A DNA stretch of 64,000 nucleotides from Paenibacillus dendrobii (GTDB taxonomy: Bacteria; Bacillota; Bacilli; Paenibacillales; Paenibacillaceae), in NCBI RefSeq assembly GCF_009807035.1, contig NZ_WUBI01000001.1:434001-498000 (forward strand). Reading direction: 5' to 3'. Made by a program: the position numbers and the translations under genes. The notes below the pieces were generated by a model. The model saw only the letters and a list, made by a program, of their open reading frames with translations. It ran no database searches and was not told where the DNA came from. Below are positions 26,106 through 34,736 of the stretch, one piece after another. How positions within the stretch are numbered: the stretch's first letter is position 1; each line of letters starts with the position of its first letter.

Positions 26106-26139
26106 TAGAGTCTTTCCCGCATCTGCAGGAAAGACTCTA
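26106..26139 (-). terminator. Terminator-like hairpin between the two aminopeptidase genes
   Basis: TAGAGTCTTTCC pairs perfectly with GGAAAGACTCTA around a 10-base loop. On the minus strand it follows the 26210 gene; the T tract (ATTTCTA) is weak. The rest of 25917-26209 holds no gene I can support. Confidence 0.65.
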
Positions 26140-26209
26140 CATGACTCCAAGGGTTGCATCTTATGCAGAAGCTAAAGTACATGCATTGATGGTTTTTTGA
26201 AGTCAGAAT

Positions 26210-27442
26210 TTAAAATGCCCAGTTTCCTTGTTTAAATACAGGTTCTTCTTTACCATCTGTTGTCACTCCGAAAATATCCATTTCTCCGGAACCGATCATA
26301 AAGTCGACATGCGTTACGCTGGTATTCAGACCATGCTGTGTAAGCTGCTCTTGACTCATGTCTTTGCCGCCTTCGAGACAGAAGGCATAGGCACTGCCGA
26401 TGGCCAGATGATTGGATGCATTTTCGTCGAACAGAGTATTGAAGTACAGGATATTGGAATCCGAGATCGGCGATTGATGAGGCACTAAGGCAACCTCGCC
26501 CAGATAGTGTGAACCTTCATCCATTTCGACCAGATGCTCAAGCACTTTTTGTCCTTCTTCGGCTTTGACACCGACAATTCGACCATTTTCAAAAGTGATG
26601 GTAAAGCGGTCAATGATGTTGCCGCCGTAGCTGAGAGGCTTGGTGCTGCTGACATAGCCGTTAACTCCTGTTTTCAGTGGAGCCGTAAAGACTTCTTCCG
26701 TCGGCATGTTGGCAACAAAGCTGTGTCCGTTTTGGTTAAAGCTTTCACCGGCAGCCCAGATATGACCTTCAGGCAGTTCGATCGTCAGATCCGTGCCCGG
26801 AGCTATGTAATGCAGCTTCTTGTATTTCTTTTCGTTCAGCACTTTTGATTTGTGGTCCAAGGTTTCCAGATGTTTGGTCCAAGCTTCAACCGGGTTGACC
26901 TGATCCACGCGAACGGTATGGAAAATGGCATCCCATAGCTTCTGTACGCGTTCTTCCTGCGGGGCATCCGGGAATACTTTATCTGCCCACTCCGGAGAAG
27001 GGACGGCGATCAGACACCAGCTGAATTTGTCAGCTTGCTGATAAGCGCGATATTTGGTCATTGCTTGTCCTCTGGCTTTTTGATTCGCGACGATGCGTTC
27101 TTGTTTGATGCCTTTCAGCAGATCTGGATTTTCGGCAAGCACATGAAGCACGGCTGCTCCTTTTTCTACGAGCTCCGTCATTTCGCCTGCATACCATTTC
27201 GGTGCTTCGGAGAATACGTCATCTGCCGCATGCTCGTATTTCAGCCGAGTGATTTTCTCATCGTTCCAGTTCACGCGAACTTCGCTGGCACCGGCTTTGT
27301 AGGCTTTTTCTGTAATCATGCGTACGAATTCTGCCGACTCAACGGGTGCGTTGACGACGAGAATTTGACCTTGTTGGACATTAGCACCGACTCTAACAGC
27401 CAGATCGGCGTATTTGTTTAGATTTTCCTGAAAATCTGCCAT
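26210..27442 (-). CDS. M29 family metallo-aminopeptidase (paralogue 1)
   Basis: 410 aa with GGAGG before the ATG. Same domain and metal-site blocks as its neighbour: NMPTEEVFTAPLKTGVNGYV, MDEGSHYLGEVALVP, DENASNHLAIGSAYAF, THVDFMIGSGEMDI. Length and motifs match B. subtilis AmpS. The two copies share the whole length, including VSSTKPLSYGGNIIDRF, and differ mostly at surface-type positions. A hairpin separates them, so each probably has its own promoter. Confidence 0.93.
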   Translation of the reverse strand: MADFQENLNKYADLAVRVGANVQQGQILVVNAPVESAEFVRMITEKAYKAGASEVRVNWNDEKITRLKYEHAADDVFSEAPKWYAGEMTELVEKGAAVLHVLAENPDLLKGIKQERIVANQKARGQAMTKYRAYQQADKFSWCLIAVPSPEWADKVFPDAPQEERVQKLWDAIFHTVRVDQVNPVEAWTKHLETLDHKSKVLNEKKYKKLHYIAPGTDLTIELPEGHIWAAGESFNQNGHSFVANMPTEEVFTAPLKTGVNGYVSSTKPLSYGGNIIDRFTITFENGRIVGVKAEEGQKVLEHLVEMDEGSHYLGEVALVPHQSPISDSNILYFNTLFDENASNHLAIGSAYAFCLEGGKDMSQEQLTQHGLNTSVTHVDFMIGSGEMDIFGVTTDGKEEPVFKQGNWAF

Positions 27443-27620
27443 GGACTTAAACCTCCAGTATAATTAATCATGCATTTTGGATGCGGGATTCAACCCATCC
27501 CCGAATAGTATTGTACTAAATTGGACGACATATTGAAAATGTGTGCGCACTGGATGGAAAGAATACCGCACATGGTATACTATATAATCATCGAGATAGA
27601 AGTAAAGGAGATATGTTTAC

Positions 27621-27887
27621 ATGGATTTTCAAATAGTTAAAGCAGATATGAAGCAGGATGAGGACAAGCATTACCTCGGGCATGTGACCTTTACGTTGTC
27701 GGGACACAAGGCTGAGTATGAAATTACGCTGTTCAGCAAGAAGGGAAAGGAATGGGATTACAGCTTGAATTTCGCTGGCGAGTCCGGTAATGAGGAAGAG
27801 TTCCTGAAGGCGGATGAGCAGCTCGAAGAAAATGACGATTTGTTTGACGCATTGGTCGATGCCGCGCTTGAAACCATGGAACAGTAA
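27621..27887 (+). CDS. Small acidic protein of unknown function
   Basis: 88 aa. The ATG has AAAGGAG 13 bases upstream. An antiparallel-strand-like N-terminal half (HYLGHVTFTLSGHKAEYEITLFSKKGKEWDYSLNF) is followed by a strongly acidic helical tail (EEEFLKADEQLEENDDLFDALVDAAL). I do not recognise the family. It is followed 44 bases later by the CsoR/CstR-type regulator in the same direction. Confidence 0.6.
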   Translation: MDFQIVKADMKQDEDKHYLGHVTFTLSGHKAEYEITLFSKKGKEWDYSLNFAGESGNEEEFLKADEQLEENDDLFDALVDAALETMEQ

Positions 27888-27931
27888 ATACCCTTGCAAA
27901 TGTGAAGCCTGAAGGGGCCAGGAGAGGATGA

Positions 27932-28198
27932 ATGAACATGAATTATGATGATAATGTCGTTCGACGCCTGAAGCGGCTGGAAGGGCAGGTCCGCGGCGTA
28001 CTGAACATGATGGAAGAAGGAAAAAACTGCAAGGACGTCGTGGCTCAGCTGTCTGCCGTGCGAAGCGCGACGGATAAGGCGATGGCATATATCGTTGCCA
28101 TGAACTTGGAACAATGTATTTTGGAGGAGCATGCCAAAGGGAATGATACCGGCGCACTTGTAAAAGAAGCGGTGGAGCTTTTGATCAAAAGCCGTTAA
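27932..28198 (+). CDS. CsoR/FrmR-family transcriptional repressor, CstR-like
   Basis: 88 aa, all-helical DUF156 protein: RRLKRLEGQVRGVLNMMEEG is the family signature. The sensing site has Cys33 and Cys62, but position 58, which is His in copper-sensing CsoR (HxxxC), is Asn in AMNLEQC. Two Cys without His is the pattern of the persulfide sensor CstR and of YrkD, so sulfide/persulfide sensing is more likely than copper (inference). GGAGAGGATGA precedes the ATG. lspA follows in the same direction, and no sulfur-metabolism or copper gene is adjacent. Confidence 0.85.
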   Translation: MNMNYDDNVVRRLKRLEGQVRGVLNMMEEGKNCKDVVAQLSAVRSATDKAMAYIVAMNLEQCILEEHAKGNDTGALVKEAVELLIKSR

Positions 28199-28284
28199 TG
28201 GCGCGTCAGTTTTTTAAATAGGACAGGGAGTCATGCATCTCTGCCGGTACTGCTATAGGTGCAGAGGGAAAAGGAGGGAGAGAT

Positions 28285-28749
28285 TTGCTGTTTTATATAT
28301 TGACGCTGATCGTCGTGCTCATCGATCAAGGCTCAAAGTGGTGGGTGCGAGATCATATGTCGGTCGGTGAACACCGAAGCGTTTTTGATCCCTATCTTCA
28401 TTTTGAACATTATCAAAACACAGGAGCAGCCTTTAGTTCTTTCCAAGGCTATGGCAAGTGGTTCGCTTATTTGGCAATCGTTGTGGTAGGAGTGATTGTG
28501 TATTACCGGATTAAAGGCGCACTCAGCGGAATCGTCATGGATCTGGCCGCGGGTTTTCTTGCCGGAGGTGCCATCGGGAATGCGCTCGACCGGCTCATTT
28601 ACGGCAAGGTCACCGACTTTATCGTATGGGGCTCAGGTTCCGGAATCATGAATGTTGCGGACATAGCCATTAATGCCGGAGTGGTGCTTCTCGTTGTGGG
28701 CATGCTGCTTCGCAGTTGGTGTGAGAGACGGTCTTATTCTTTTAAATGA
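28285..28749 (+). CDS. lspA: Lipoprotein signal peptidase (signal peptidase II)
   Basis: 154 aa from a TTG start with AAGGAGGGAG upstream. Four TM helices. LIDQGSKWW with Asp14, QNTGAAFS (44-51), and the two catalytic-aspartate blocks GNALDRLIYGKVTDF (Asp111) and NVADIAIN (Asp126) are all present. It cleaves prolipoproteins after lipidation of the lipobox Cys. The usual downstream partner (RluD-type pseudouridine synthase) is not here; instead a nitroreductase gene follows, so this may be a second lspA copy in the genome (inference). Confidence 0.92.
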   Translation: MLFYILTLIVVLIDQGSKWWVRDHMSVGEHRSVFDPYLHFEHYQNTGAAFSSFQGYGKWFAYLAIVVVGVIVYYRIKGALSGIVMDLAAGFLAGGAIGNALDRLIYGKVTDFIVWGSGSGIMNVADIAINAGVVLLVVGMLLRSWCERRSYSFK

Positions 28750-28799
28750 GCGATACAATGAACTAACGTTTAATCTTCATCTGAAGAGGAAAGGAAATT

Positions 28800-29369
28800 A
28801 TGAATAACAACAAGACATCGGCCTTGTCTCGAATCATCAGGGAAAGAAGGTCCATTAAGATGGGGTATAAAAATATTCCCGTTCCGCAGGAGCTCGTTCT
28901 TGAGCTGCTTAATGATGCGGTATATGCACCCAATCATAAGCTGCGTGAGCCGTGGAGGTTTATTTTTGTGCCTACAGCTTCCAAGCAGCTGTTTGCGCTC
29001 GAGATGGCCCAGCATTACCCGGAAGATATGTTTGAGAATCGGATCAAGTACTTTAATGAGCCCGACGCTTACCTGATTATTGTCATGACGGATAGCGATA
29101 ATCAAAAACAGCGAGATGAAGATTACGGCGCAGTCAGCTCCATGATTCAGAATTTTCAGCTGCTTGCCTGGGAACGGGGTCTGGGTTCAGTCTGGAAAAC
29201 GAATATGCATATCTATGATCCGAATGTGATGGAGATGCTGGGGGTGCAGCCCGGAGAACGAATTGCAGGATTCATCCATCTTGGATTTTTCGATGAAACG
29301 CCCGAAGGCAAGCCCAGAACTCCTGCAGAGGAGAAGTTCACGGTTTATGAGCCGAAATATGATCTGTAG
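28800..29369 (+). CDS. Nitroreductase family FMN protein
   Basis: 189 aa with AAAGGAAA before the ATG. RRSIKMGYKNIPVPQELVLELLNDAVYAPNHKLREPWRF (starting near 16) is the N-terminal FMN-binding signature, and GLGSVWKTN / HLGFFDETPEGKPR are the C-terminal ones. Closest in form to the small YdjA/YfhC-like nitroreductases. Likely an NAD(P)H-dependent flavin reductase; substrate unknown. Confidence 0.88.
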   Translation: MNNNKTSALSRIIRERRSIKMGYKNIPVPQELVLELLNDAVYAPNHKLREPWRFIFVPTASKQLFALEMAQHYPEDMFENRIKYFNEPDAYLIIVMTDSDNQKQRDEDYGAVSSMIQNFQLLAWERGLGSVWKTNMHIYDPNVMEMLGVQPGERIAGFIHLGFFDETPEGKPRTPAEEKFTVYEPKYDL

Positions 29370-29392
29370 CTCCCGGTCGATCGGGAGTTTTT
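29370..29392 (+). terminator. Terminator after the nitroreductase gene
   Basis: CTCCCG and CGGGAG around GTCGAT, starting at the stop codon, then TTTTTC. Confidence 0.75.
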
Positions 29393-29473
29393 CTATTCAT
29401 TCGATTCCACGGAGATCATTTTCAGTTCAATCTTGGATAGAATGTGGTTATATACATAGCGGAGGGATTCAAC

Positions 29474-30721
29474 ATGAAAACCAGATATTTGGCAGGGACT
29501 TCCCTTGCGGTCATGGGGGCAGGCTTTCTGATTACCCTGTTTTTGCCGCAAAATCTTGCGGTTCGCCTGCTGCAGGGAGGGTTTGAAGCGGGACTCGTCG
29601 GAGGTTTTGCCGACTGGTTTGCAGTTACCGCACTATTCCGTCATCCCATGGGAATACCGATTCCCCATACGTCTTTGCTGCTGCAAAACCGCAATAAAAT
29701 CGTCAACTCGCTTGTTTCTGCATTAGAAACAGAGCTTCTGAACAAGGACAGCATTACAAAAAGACTTCGCCAGTTAAAGCTGTTCAAAGGCTTGTCCACC
29801 GGTATACTGAAGCTCGTAAGCAAGAAGGAAAACCGGTTGAAAATCGTGAATTCGCTAAGCGACGTCGTACGCCAGGTTCCACTGGAACAGATGACGCCAT
29901 CCGTACAACAGGCCTTAGTGAAGTTTGTGCAAAGCCAGGACTTGTCACCACTTCTGAATGCCGCTTCCCGTCAAGCCTTTCACAGTCAGCTGGATGAGAA
30001 GGCGTTGAATTATGTTCTGAGCTTCGCCGGCAAATGGGTGAGTCGTCCGGAGAATGAATATATGCTTGGACAACTCGCAAGCAATAAGTTACAGGAGATT
30101 CAGCTTAGCGGCATGAAGGGCTTTGCGCTGCAAGCGATGCTTGGTTTTTTGAGCGAGGATAAGCTCGGAAATATTTTGAAAAATTTGATTCTATCCTCTA
30201 TACACGAAATGTCGTATGAAGACAGTCCATTCCGGCAGCGCATTCTGTCCGAAGTACGCCAGCAGGTATCTGACTTTACAGAGAATCCAGAGGTGGCCGA
30301 GCGCTTAAAAATGCTGATCGGGAACAAGTTGGGTGATCCCAGCTCCGAACAATGGATGCTTCGCAAGCTTGAAGAGATAAGGGCACGCGTGCTTCTGATG
30401 CTTGAGCAAGAGCAGAAGAATGGAGGACGCGGCGTCATTAAGGCGTATCGCTGGTTGTCCGACCTTCTTCGGGGCAAGGAAGATATGGTGGAACGCTGGG
30501 AGCAAGGAATTTTGTCTCTGGTCGTCAAAGCGGTCGAAGCTAACTATTACCGAATCGGTCTATTGGTTCGTGATAATTTGGATCAGCTGGATGACCAATC
30601 GCTGGTCCAGATGCTTGAGGATAAGGTCGGCGGCGATTTGCAATGGATTCGGGTAAACGGGGCCATTTGCGGCTTTTTGATCGGACTTGTACTGACAGTC
30701 GTTCATATGCTCATTGCTTAA
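29474..30721 (+). CDS. DUF445 family membrane protein
   Basis: 415 aa from the ATG at 29474 with GGAGGG upstream; an in-frame start 30 bases earlier has no such site. N-terminal TM helix, then GGFEAGLVGGFADWFAVTALFRHPMGIPIPHT, the defining motif of DUF445 (COG2733). A long helical cytoplasmic region follows, and a C-terminal TM helix (ICGFLIGLVLTVVHMLIA) ends the protein. Function unknown across the family; B. subtilis YheB-like proteins are relatives. Confidence 0.85.
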   Translation: MKTRYLAGTSLAVMGAGFLITLFLPQNLAVRLLQGGFEAGLVGGFADWFAVTALFRHPMGIPIPHTSLLLQNRNKIVNSLVSALETELLNKDSITKRLRQLKLFKGLSTGILKLVSKKENRLKIVNSLSDVVRQVPLEQMTPSVQQALVKFVQSQDLSPLLNAASRQAFHSQLDEKALNYVLSFAGKWVSRPENEYMLGQLASNKLQEIQLSGMKGFALQAMLGFLSEDKLGNILKNLILSSIHEMSYEDSPFRQRILSEVRQQVSDFTENPEVAERLKMLIGNKLGDPSSEQWMLRKLEEIRARVLLMLEQEQKNGGRGVIKAYRWLSDLLRGKEDMVERWEQGILSLVVKAVEANYYRIGLLVRDNLDQLDDQSLVQMLEDKVGGDLQWIRVNGAICGFLIGLVLTVVHMLIA

Positions 30722-30762
30722 TGGAAATCAGTTTGTTTTAAAACGCGGAGAGGAGTTTGATC

Positions 30763-31671
30763 ATGAAAAAAAATCGTCTTGGAACATCGGATCTGTATGT
30801 CAGCGAAATCGGTCTGGGCTGCATGTCCCTGGGAACGGAGGAAAAAGAGGCTGCCCGTCTGGTTCACGAGGCGCTGGATCGCGGAATTAATTTTTTGGAT
30901 ACGGCCGATCTGTACGATGGGGGCCTTAATGAGGAGCTTGTCGGCAAAGCCGTAAAAGGACGGCGTTGTGACGTCATTCTTGCTACAAAAGTCGGTAACC
31001 GCCGTATTCCCGGGAAAGAAGGCTTAAGCTGGGATCCGTCCAAAGCTTATATCATGTCCGCAGTAAAGGAAAGCCTGAAGCGGCTGCAAACGGATTATAT
31101 CGATTTGTATCAGCTCCATGGAGGTACGCTGGACGACCCGATTGATGAGACCATTGAAGCATTCGAGGCGTTGAAGCAGGAAGGAGTTATCCGAAATTAC
31201 GGCATATCTTCCATTCGTCCTAACGTCATCCGTGAGTATGTCAAACGTTCGCATATCGTGTCCGTCATGAGCCAATACAGCATTCTTGATCGAAGACCCG
31301 AGGAAGAGGTGCTACCGCTGCTTGCGGAAAAAGAAATCAGCGTGATTGCTCGCGGACCCGTGGCATCCGGAGTACTAGCGGAGGCGGGGGCAGGGAAAGT
31401 AGGAAAGGGTTACCTGGATTACTCCCCTGAGGAGCTGCAGCAAATCAGAGGGAAGTTGGAATCACTCGTTCAACCTGAACGAAGCATGTCGCAGACGGCC
31501 ATCCGTTATTCGTTAGGACAGCCTGTGGTGGCAGCAGCCATACCGGGAGCGAGTTCTTTAAAGCAGTTGGTTCACAACGCTGAAGCTTCCGAGTCGCCGA
31601 AGCTCAGCCCGGAAGAATTGAATATGATTCGGAGTATCAGTCGCGCCAATGTCTACACGGCACATCGTTAA
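30763..31671 (+). CDS. Aldo/keto reductase
   Basis: 302 aa from the ATG at 30763 with AGAGGAG upstream. TIM-barrel AKR: FLDTADLYDGGLNEELVGKA (catalytic Asp and Tyr), VILATKVGNR (catalytic Lys), DYIDLYQLHGG (catalytic His), and the C-terminal cofactor loop AAIPGASSLKQLVHNAEA. NADPH-dependent carbonyl reductase; substrate not predictable. Confidence 0.92.
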   Translation: MKKNRLGTSDLYVSEIGLGCMSLGTEEKEAARLVHEALDRGINFLDTADLYDGGLNEELVGKAVKGRRCDVILATKVGNRRIPGKEGLSWDPSKAYIMSAVKESLKRLQTDYIDLYQLHGGTLDDPIDETIEAFEALKQEGVIRNYGISSIRPNVIREYVKRSHIVSVMSQYSILDRRPEEEVLPLLAEKEISVIARGPVASGVLAEAGAGKVGKGYLDYSPEELQQIRGKLESLVQPERSMSQTAIRYSLGQPVVAAAIPGASSLKQLVHNAEASESPKLSPEELNMIRSISRANVYTAHR

Positions 31672-31705
31672 GATGGCCGTTACGTCCCCTAACCCGGAAA
31701 TGAGA

Positions 31706-31739
31706 GAAACACCGTTCTGCTATAGCAGGGCGGTGTTTC
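31706..31739. terminator. Bidirectional terminator
   Basis: GAAACACCG and CGGTGTTTC with an inner TGC/GCA pairing, between the convergent aldo/keto reductase and def genes. Confidence 0.75.
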
Positions 31740-31756
31740 TTATATAGAAAGGACGC

Positions 31757-32269
31757 TTATTTCAGCGATAGTTTGAGTGCCTGAATCAGGTCCGCCTTCT
31801 GTTTGGTTTGCTCTCTATATAGCTGTCCTTCTTTGACATGGTCAATGAATAAAATACCATTTAAATGATCGATTTCGTGCTGGATGCAGCGAGCTAAGTA
31901 ATCGTGGCCCTCAAGTTCCATCCATTCGCCGGATCTGGTTAACGTTTTTATCTTCACATAATCCGCACGCTCCACGATACCGGTAAATCCCGGGTAGGAA
32001 AGACATGCCTCTGGCCCGATTTGCTCGCCTTGGATTTCCAGAATTTCCGGATTGATCAACTCAATGAGTCCTTCGCCACAATCCATGACAATCATCCTGC
32101 GCAAAATGCCGATCTGCGGGGCAGCTAAACCTGCACGGCCTTCCTCTGCATAAAGGGTATCCACCATATCATCCAGAATCCTCAGCATTTTGGGGGTCAG
32201 TTCTTCAACGGGCTTAGCCTTTTTTCTGAGGACTGGATCTCCAAAAGGGAGTATCTCTTTCTCTGCCAT
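31757..32269 (-). CDS. def: Peptide deformylase
   Basis: 170 aa. All three metal/active-site motifs are present: GLAAPQIG (47-54), EACLS (87-91, a variant of EGCLS) with the metal Cys89, and QHEIDH (130-135) with the two His ligands and catalytic Glu. It removes the formyl group from new proteins. GGAGGCATGAATC precedes the ATG. It is downstream of an XRE regulator gene in the same direction (25-base gap), and not next to fmt or priA, so this is likely a non-housekeeping or second copy. Confidence 0.95.
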   Translation of the reverse strand: MAEKEILPFGDPVLRKKAKPVEELTPKMLRILDDMVDTLYAEEGRAGLAAPQIGILRRMIVMDCGEGLIELINPEILEIQGEQIGPEACLSYPGFTGIVERADYVKIKTLTRSGEWMELEGHDYLARCIQHEIDHLNGILFIDHVKEGQLYREQTKQKADLIQALKLSLK

Positions 32270-32294
32270 GATTCATGCCTCCTCTGACATTGTA

Positions 32295-32534
32295 TTATCC
32301 GCCTTGAATATGGGGCGGCGTATGTACCCATAATTCACCCGGCGTACATTCCAGGGCTGTGCACAACGCATCTAAAGTATTGGCTTTCATTTGTTTCGGT
32401 TGCCCCCGGAGCAGGGCGCTGATTGAAGGAGGGGATAGGTCATACCCTGCTTTTTCCTTGAGCAGCCGCGCCAATTCGGCACCTGACCATATGCCTTTTT
32501 GTGCCATGACCTGTCTAAGCATCCAGACAAGCAT
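32295..32534 (-). CDS. XRE-family (Cro/CI-like) transcriptional regulator
   Basis: 79 aa from the ATG at 32534, about 10 bases after AAGGTG; a GTG nine bases earlier and an ATG at 32570 are alternatives. The HTH_3 domain covers almost the whole protein: LRQVMAQKGIWSGAELARLL, then the recognition helix SPPSISALLRGQPKQMKANT and LDALCTALECTPGELW. Cotranscribed with def. A 15-bp palindrome lies 43 bases upstream of the start and is a candidate operator. Confidence 0.85.
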   Translation of the reverse strand: MLVWMLRQVMAQKGIWSGAELARLLKEKAGYDLSPPSISALLRGQPKQMKANTLDALCTALECTPGELWVHTPPHIQGG

Positions 32535-32576
32535 TGGGTTCACGTCACCTTTCCACACTATGAATTTCACAGAATA

Positions 32577-32591
32577 TTAGGCAATGCCTAA
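32577..32591 (-). promoter_or_regulatory. Palindromic operator candidate for the XRE-def operon
   Basis: TTAGGC-AAT-GCCTAA is a perfect inverted repeat immediately upstream of the XRE gene and next to a TAATAT that could be its -10 on the minus strand. Size and position suit an autoregulating Cro/CI-type protein. Confidence 0.45.
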
Positions 32592-32710
32592 AAAAATAAT
32601 GTACCGCTTTAATATATCAATGAACAAAATAAATATCAATTCCTAAATTGACGAAATGAAGCTGGAAAGTATTTAATAGTATGTAATGTATGATTCTGGG
32701 GGTTGGACGG

Positions 32711-32842
32711 ATGACAAGGTTAAAATGGAAAAAATATTTTCTGTTTTCGGGAAAATGTTTTGCGTTGACTCTTTTATTCGTGCTTGCTTTATTTTTCAGC
32801 GTTCAAATTGCCGTCGTGATTATCTTATGGATAGCCGGTTAA
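32711..32842 (+). CDS. Small single-pass membrane protein (43 aa)
   Basis: ATG at 32711 to TAA at 32840-32842. The N-terminus is basic (MTRLKWKKYF), then one long hydrophobic stretch (residues about 16-42) that would span the membrane. GGGGG lies about 10 bases upstream of the ATG. A possible promoter TTGACG (32648-32653) and TTTAAT (32672-32677) precedes it. It fills most of the gap between the XRE gene and the M3 peptidase. The hydrophobic, basic-start pattern supports a real gene, but it is short and I know no family. Confidence 0.4.
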   Translation: MTRLKWKKYFLFSGKCFALTLLFVLALFFSVQIAVVIILWIAG

Positions 32843-32949
32843 TCAATTTAACAAAATAAACGTCAAATTTTTTTGAACGGTGGTAGAATCTTCTTCCCAT
32901 CTCCATGTATAATAAGCATAATCCTAGTTTTGAAAGGAAGTGTCATGAC

Positions 32950-34644
32950 ATGAAATTCAACGAATACAAATATGAGCGTCCGGATATTCAGCTCATCAAG
33001 GAGCAGTTCCAGAAGCTTGTGCAATCATTCGAAACGGCCGAAACTCTTGCGGATCAGGAACAGGCCATGAGCGAAATCAATCGCCTGCGGAGCGAAGTGG
33101 AGTCCATGTCTGAGATCGCGTTAATCCGTCATTCCATCGATACCAACGATGAATTTTATAAAGCGGAGCAGGACTACATGGACGAGGTTCGTCCGGTCTA
33201 CCAGGAGTACATAACGGATTATTACCGTGTATTGGTCAATTCCAAATTCAGAAAAGAGCTCGAGAGCAAGTGGGGAACGCAGCTGTTCATGCTCGCCGAA
33301 ATGGCACTCAAGTCCTTTAGTCCGGAGATCATTGAAGATCTTCAACTGGAAAACAAGCTCGCAACGGAATACACGCAGCTGATTGCATCTGCGAAGATCC
33401 CGTTTGAGGGAGAAGACCGTACCTTGACCCAGTTGACACCGTTTGAACTCTCAACGGACCGTGATCTGCGCCGCAGAGCTTCTGAGGCAAGATATCAATT
33501 CATGGCTGAGCATGAAGCTGATTTTGACCGTATTTACGATGAACTCGTGAAAACCCGTACGCGTATGGCCAAAAAGCTCGGTTATAAAAACTTCGTTGAA
33601 ATGGGCTATGCACGGATGAACCGTACGGACTACAATGCCGATATGGTAGCCAATTTCCGCAAACAAGTTCAGGAGTATATCGTCCCGGCAGCCACCAAGC
33701 TGAAAGAACGCCAACGTGAACGCATAGGCGTGGACCAGCTCTATTTCTACGACGAAAATTTCAGCTTCAAAACCGGTAATGCCACGCCGAAGGGAGACCC
33801 GGACTTTATTCTGGAGCAGGGAGTAAAAATGTACTCCGAGCTGTCTCCTGAAATGAATGAGTTCTTCTCGTTCATGGTCGAAAACGGCCTGATGGATCTG
33901 GTCAGCAAAAAAGGCAAGCAGGGCGGAGGATACTGCACGTTTATCAGCAAATACGGGGCTCCGTTCATTTTCTCTAACTTTAACGGAACCTCCGGTGACA
34001 TTGATGTGCTTACTCACGAAGCGGGGCATGCCTTCCAGGTATATTCCAGCAAACAATTCGAAGTTCCCGAATACCATTTCCCAACGAACGAATCGGCCGA
34101 AATTCATTCCATGAGCATGGAATTCTTCACTTGGCCGTGGATGAACTTGTTCTTCGAGGAAGATACGGACAAGTATAAATTCGTTCACCTGAGCAGTGCG
34201 CTTCTGTTCGTGCCTTATGGTGTATCGGTGGATGAGTTCCAGCATTTTGTATATGAGAACCCGGATGCCACGCCAGCGGAGCGGAAGCAGGCATGGCGCG
34301 ATATCGAGAAGAAATATCTTCCTCACCGCAATCATGGTGACAATGATTATTTGGAACGCGGCGGCTTCTGGCAGAAGCAAGGTCATATTTTCCAATCGCC
34401 GTTCTACTACATCGACTACACGCTTGCACAGCTTTGTGCATTCCAGTTCTGGAAACGCATGAACGAAGACTGGAAATCCGCTTGGGCCGACTACTTGAAG
34501 TTGTGCCAGGCAGGAGGCAGCAAATCGTTCACGGGACTCGTCGAGTATGCCGGACTCAAATCTCCTTTCGAGGATGGATGCGTCGCTTCCGTCATCGGGG
34601 AAATTGAAGGATGGCTGAATCAAATAGACGATAAGGCCCTTTAA
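32950..34644 (+). CDS. M3 family oligoendopeptidase (PepF-like)
   Basis: 564 aa from the ATG at 32950, preceded by GAAAGGAAGTG; an upstream in-frame ATG at 32905 has none. The zinc motif is HEAGH at 356-360, in LTHEAGHAFQVYSS, with the third ligand Glu in NESAEIHSMSMEFF. The rest is the helical M3 fold. Cytoplasmic metallopeptidase acting on oligopeptides. Monocistronic, with a strong terminator. Confidence 0.93.
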   Translation: MKFNEYKYERPDIQLIKEQFQKLVQSFETAETLADQEQAMSEINRLRSEVESMSEIALIRHSIDTNDEFYKAEQDYMDEVRPVYQEYITDYYRVLVNSKFRKELESKWGTQLFMLAEMALKSFSPEIIEDLQLENKLATEYTQLIASAKIPFEGEDRTLTQLTPFELSTDRDLRRRASEARYQFMAEHEADFDRIYDELVKTRTRMAKKLGYKNFVEMGYARMNRTDYNADMVANFRKQVQEYIVPAATKLKERQRERIGVDQLYFYDENFSFKTGNATPKGDPDFILEQGVKMYSELSPEMNEFFSFMVENGLMDLVSKKGKQGGGYCTFISKYGAPFIFSNFNGTSGDIDVLTHEAGHAFQVYSSKQFEVPEYHFPTNESAEIHSMSMEFFTWPWMNLFFEEDTDKYKFVHLSSALLFVPYGVSVDEFQHFVYENPDATPAERKQAWRDIEKKYLPHRNHGDNDYLERGGFWQKQGHIFQSPFYYIDYTLAQLCAFQFWKRMNEDWKSAWADYLKLCQAGGSKSFTGLVEYAGLKSPFEDGCVASVIGEIEGWLNQIDDKAL

Positions 34645-34657
34645 TAGCAGTACTTTG

Positions 34658-34700
34658 AAAAAAACCGTCTGTCCTTGATGCTAAGGCAGGCGGTTTTTTT
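34658..34700 (+). terminator. Terminator after the M3 peptidase gene
   Basis: AAAAAACCGTCTG-TCCTT pairs with AAGG-CAGGCGGTTTTTTT. Confidence 0.88.
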
Positions 34701-34736
34701 GCAGCTGGATTAATGGAAGGTGTAAAGTGAAACTTA

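Noticed and set aside
33451..34623. Long open frame antisense to the M3 oligopeptidase gene (390 codons)
   Set aside because: No ribosome binding site, composition is that of a shadow frame, and the sense strand has a clear HEAGH metallopeptidase.
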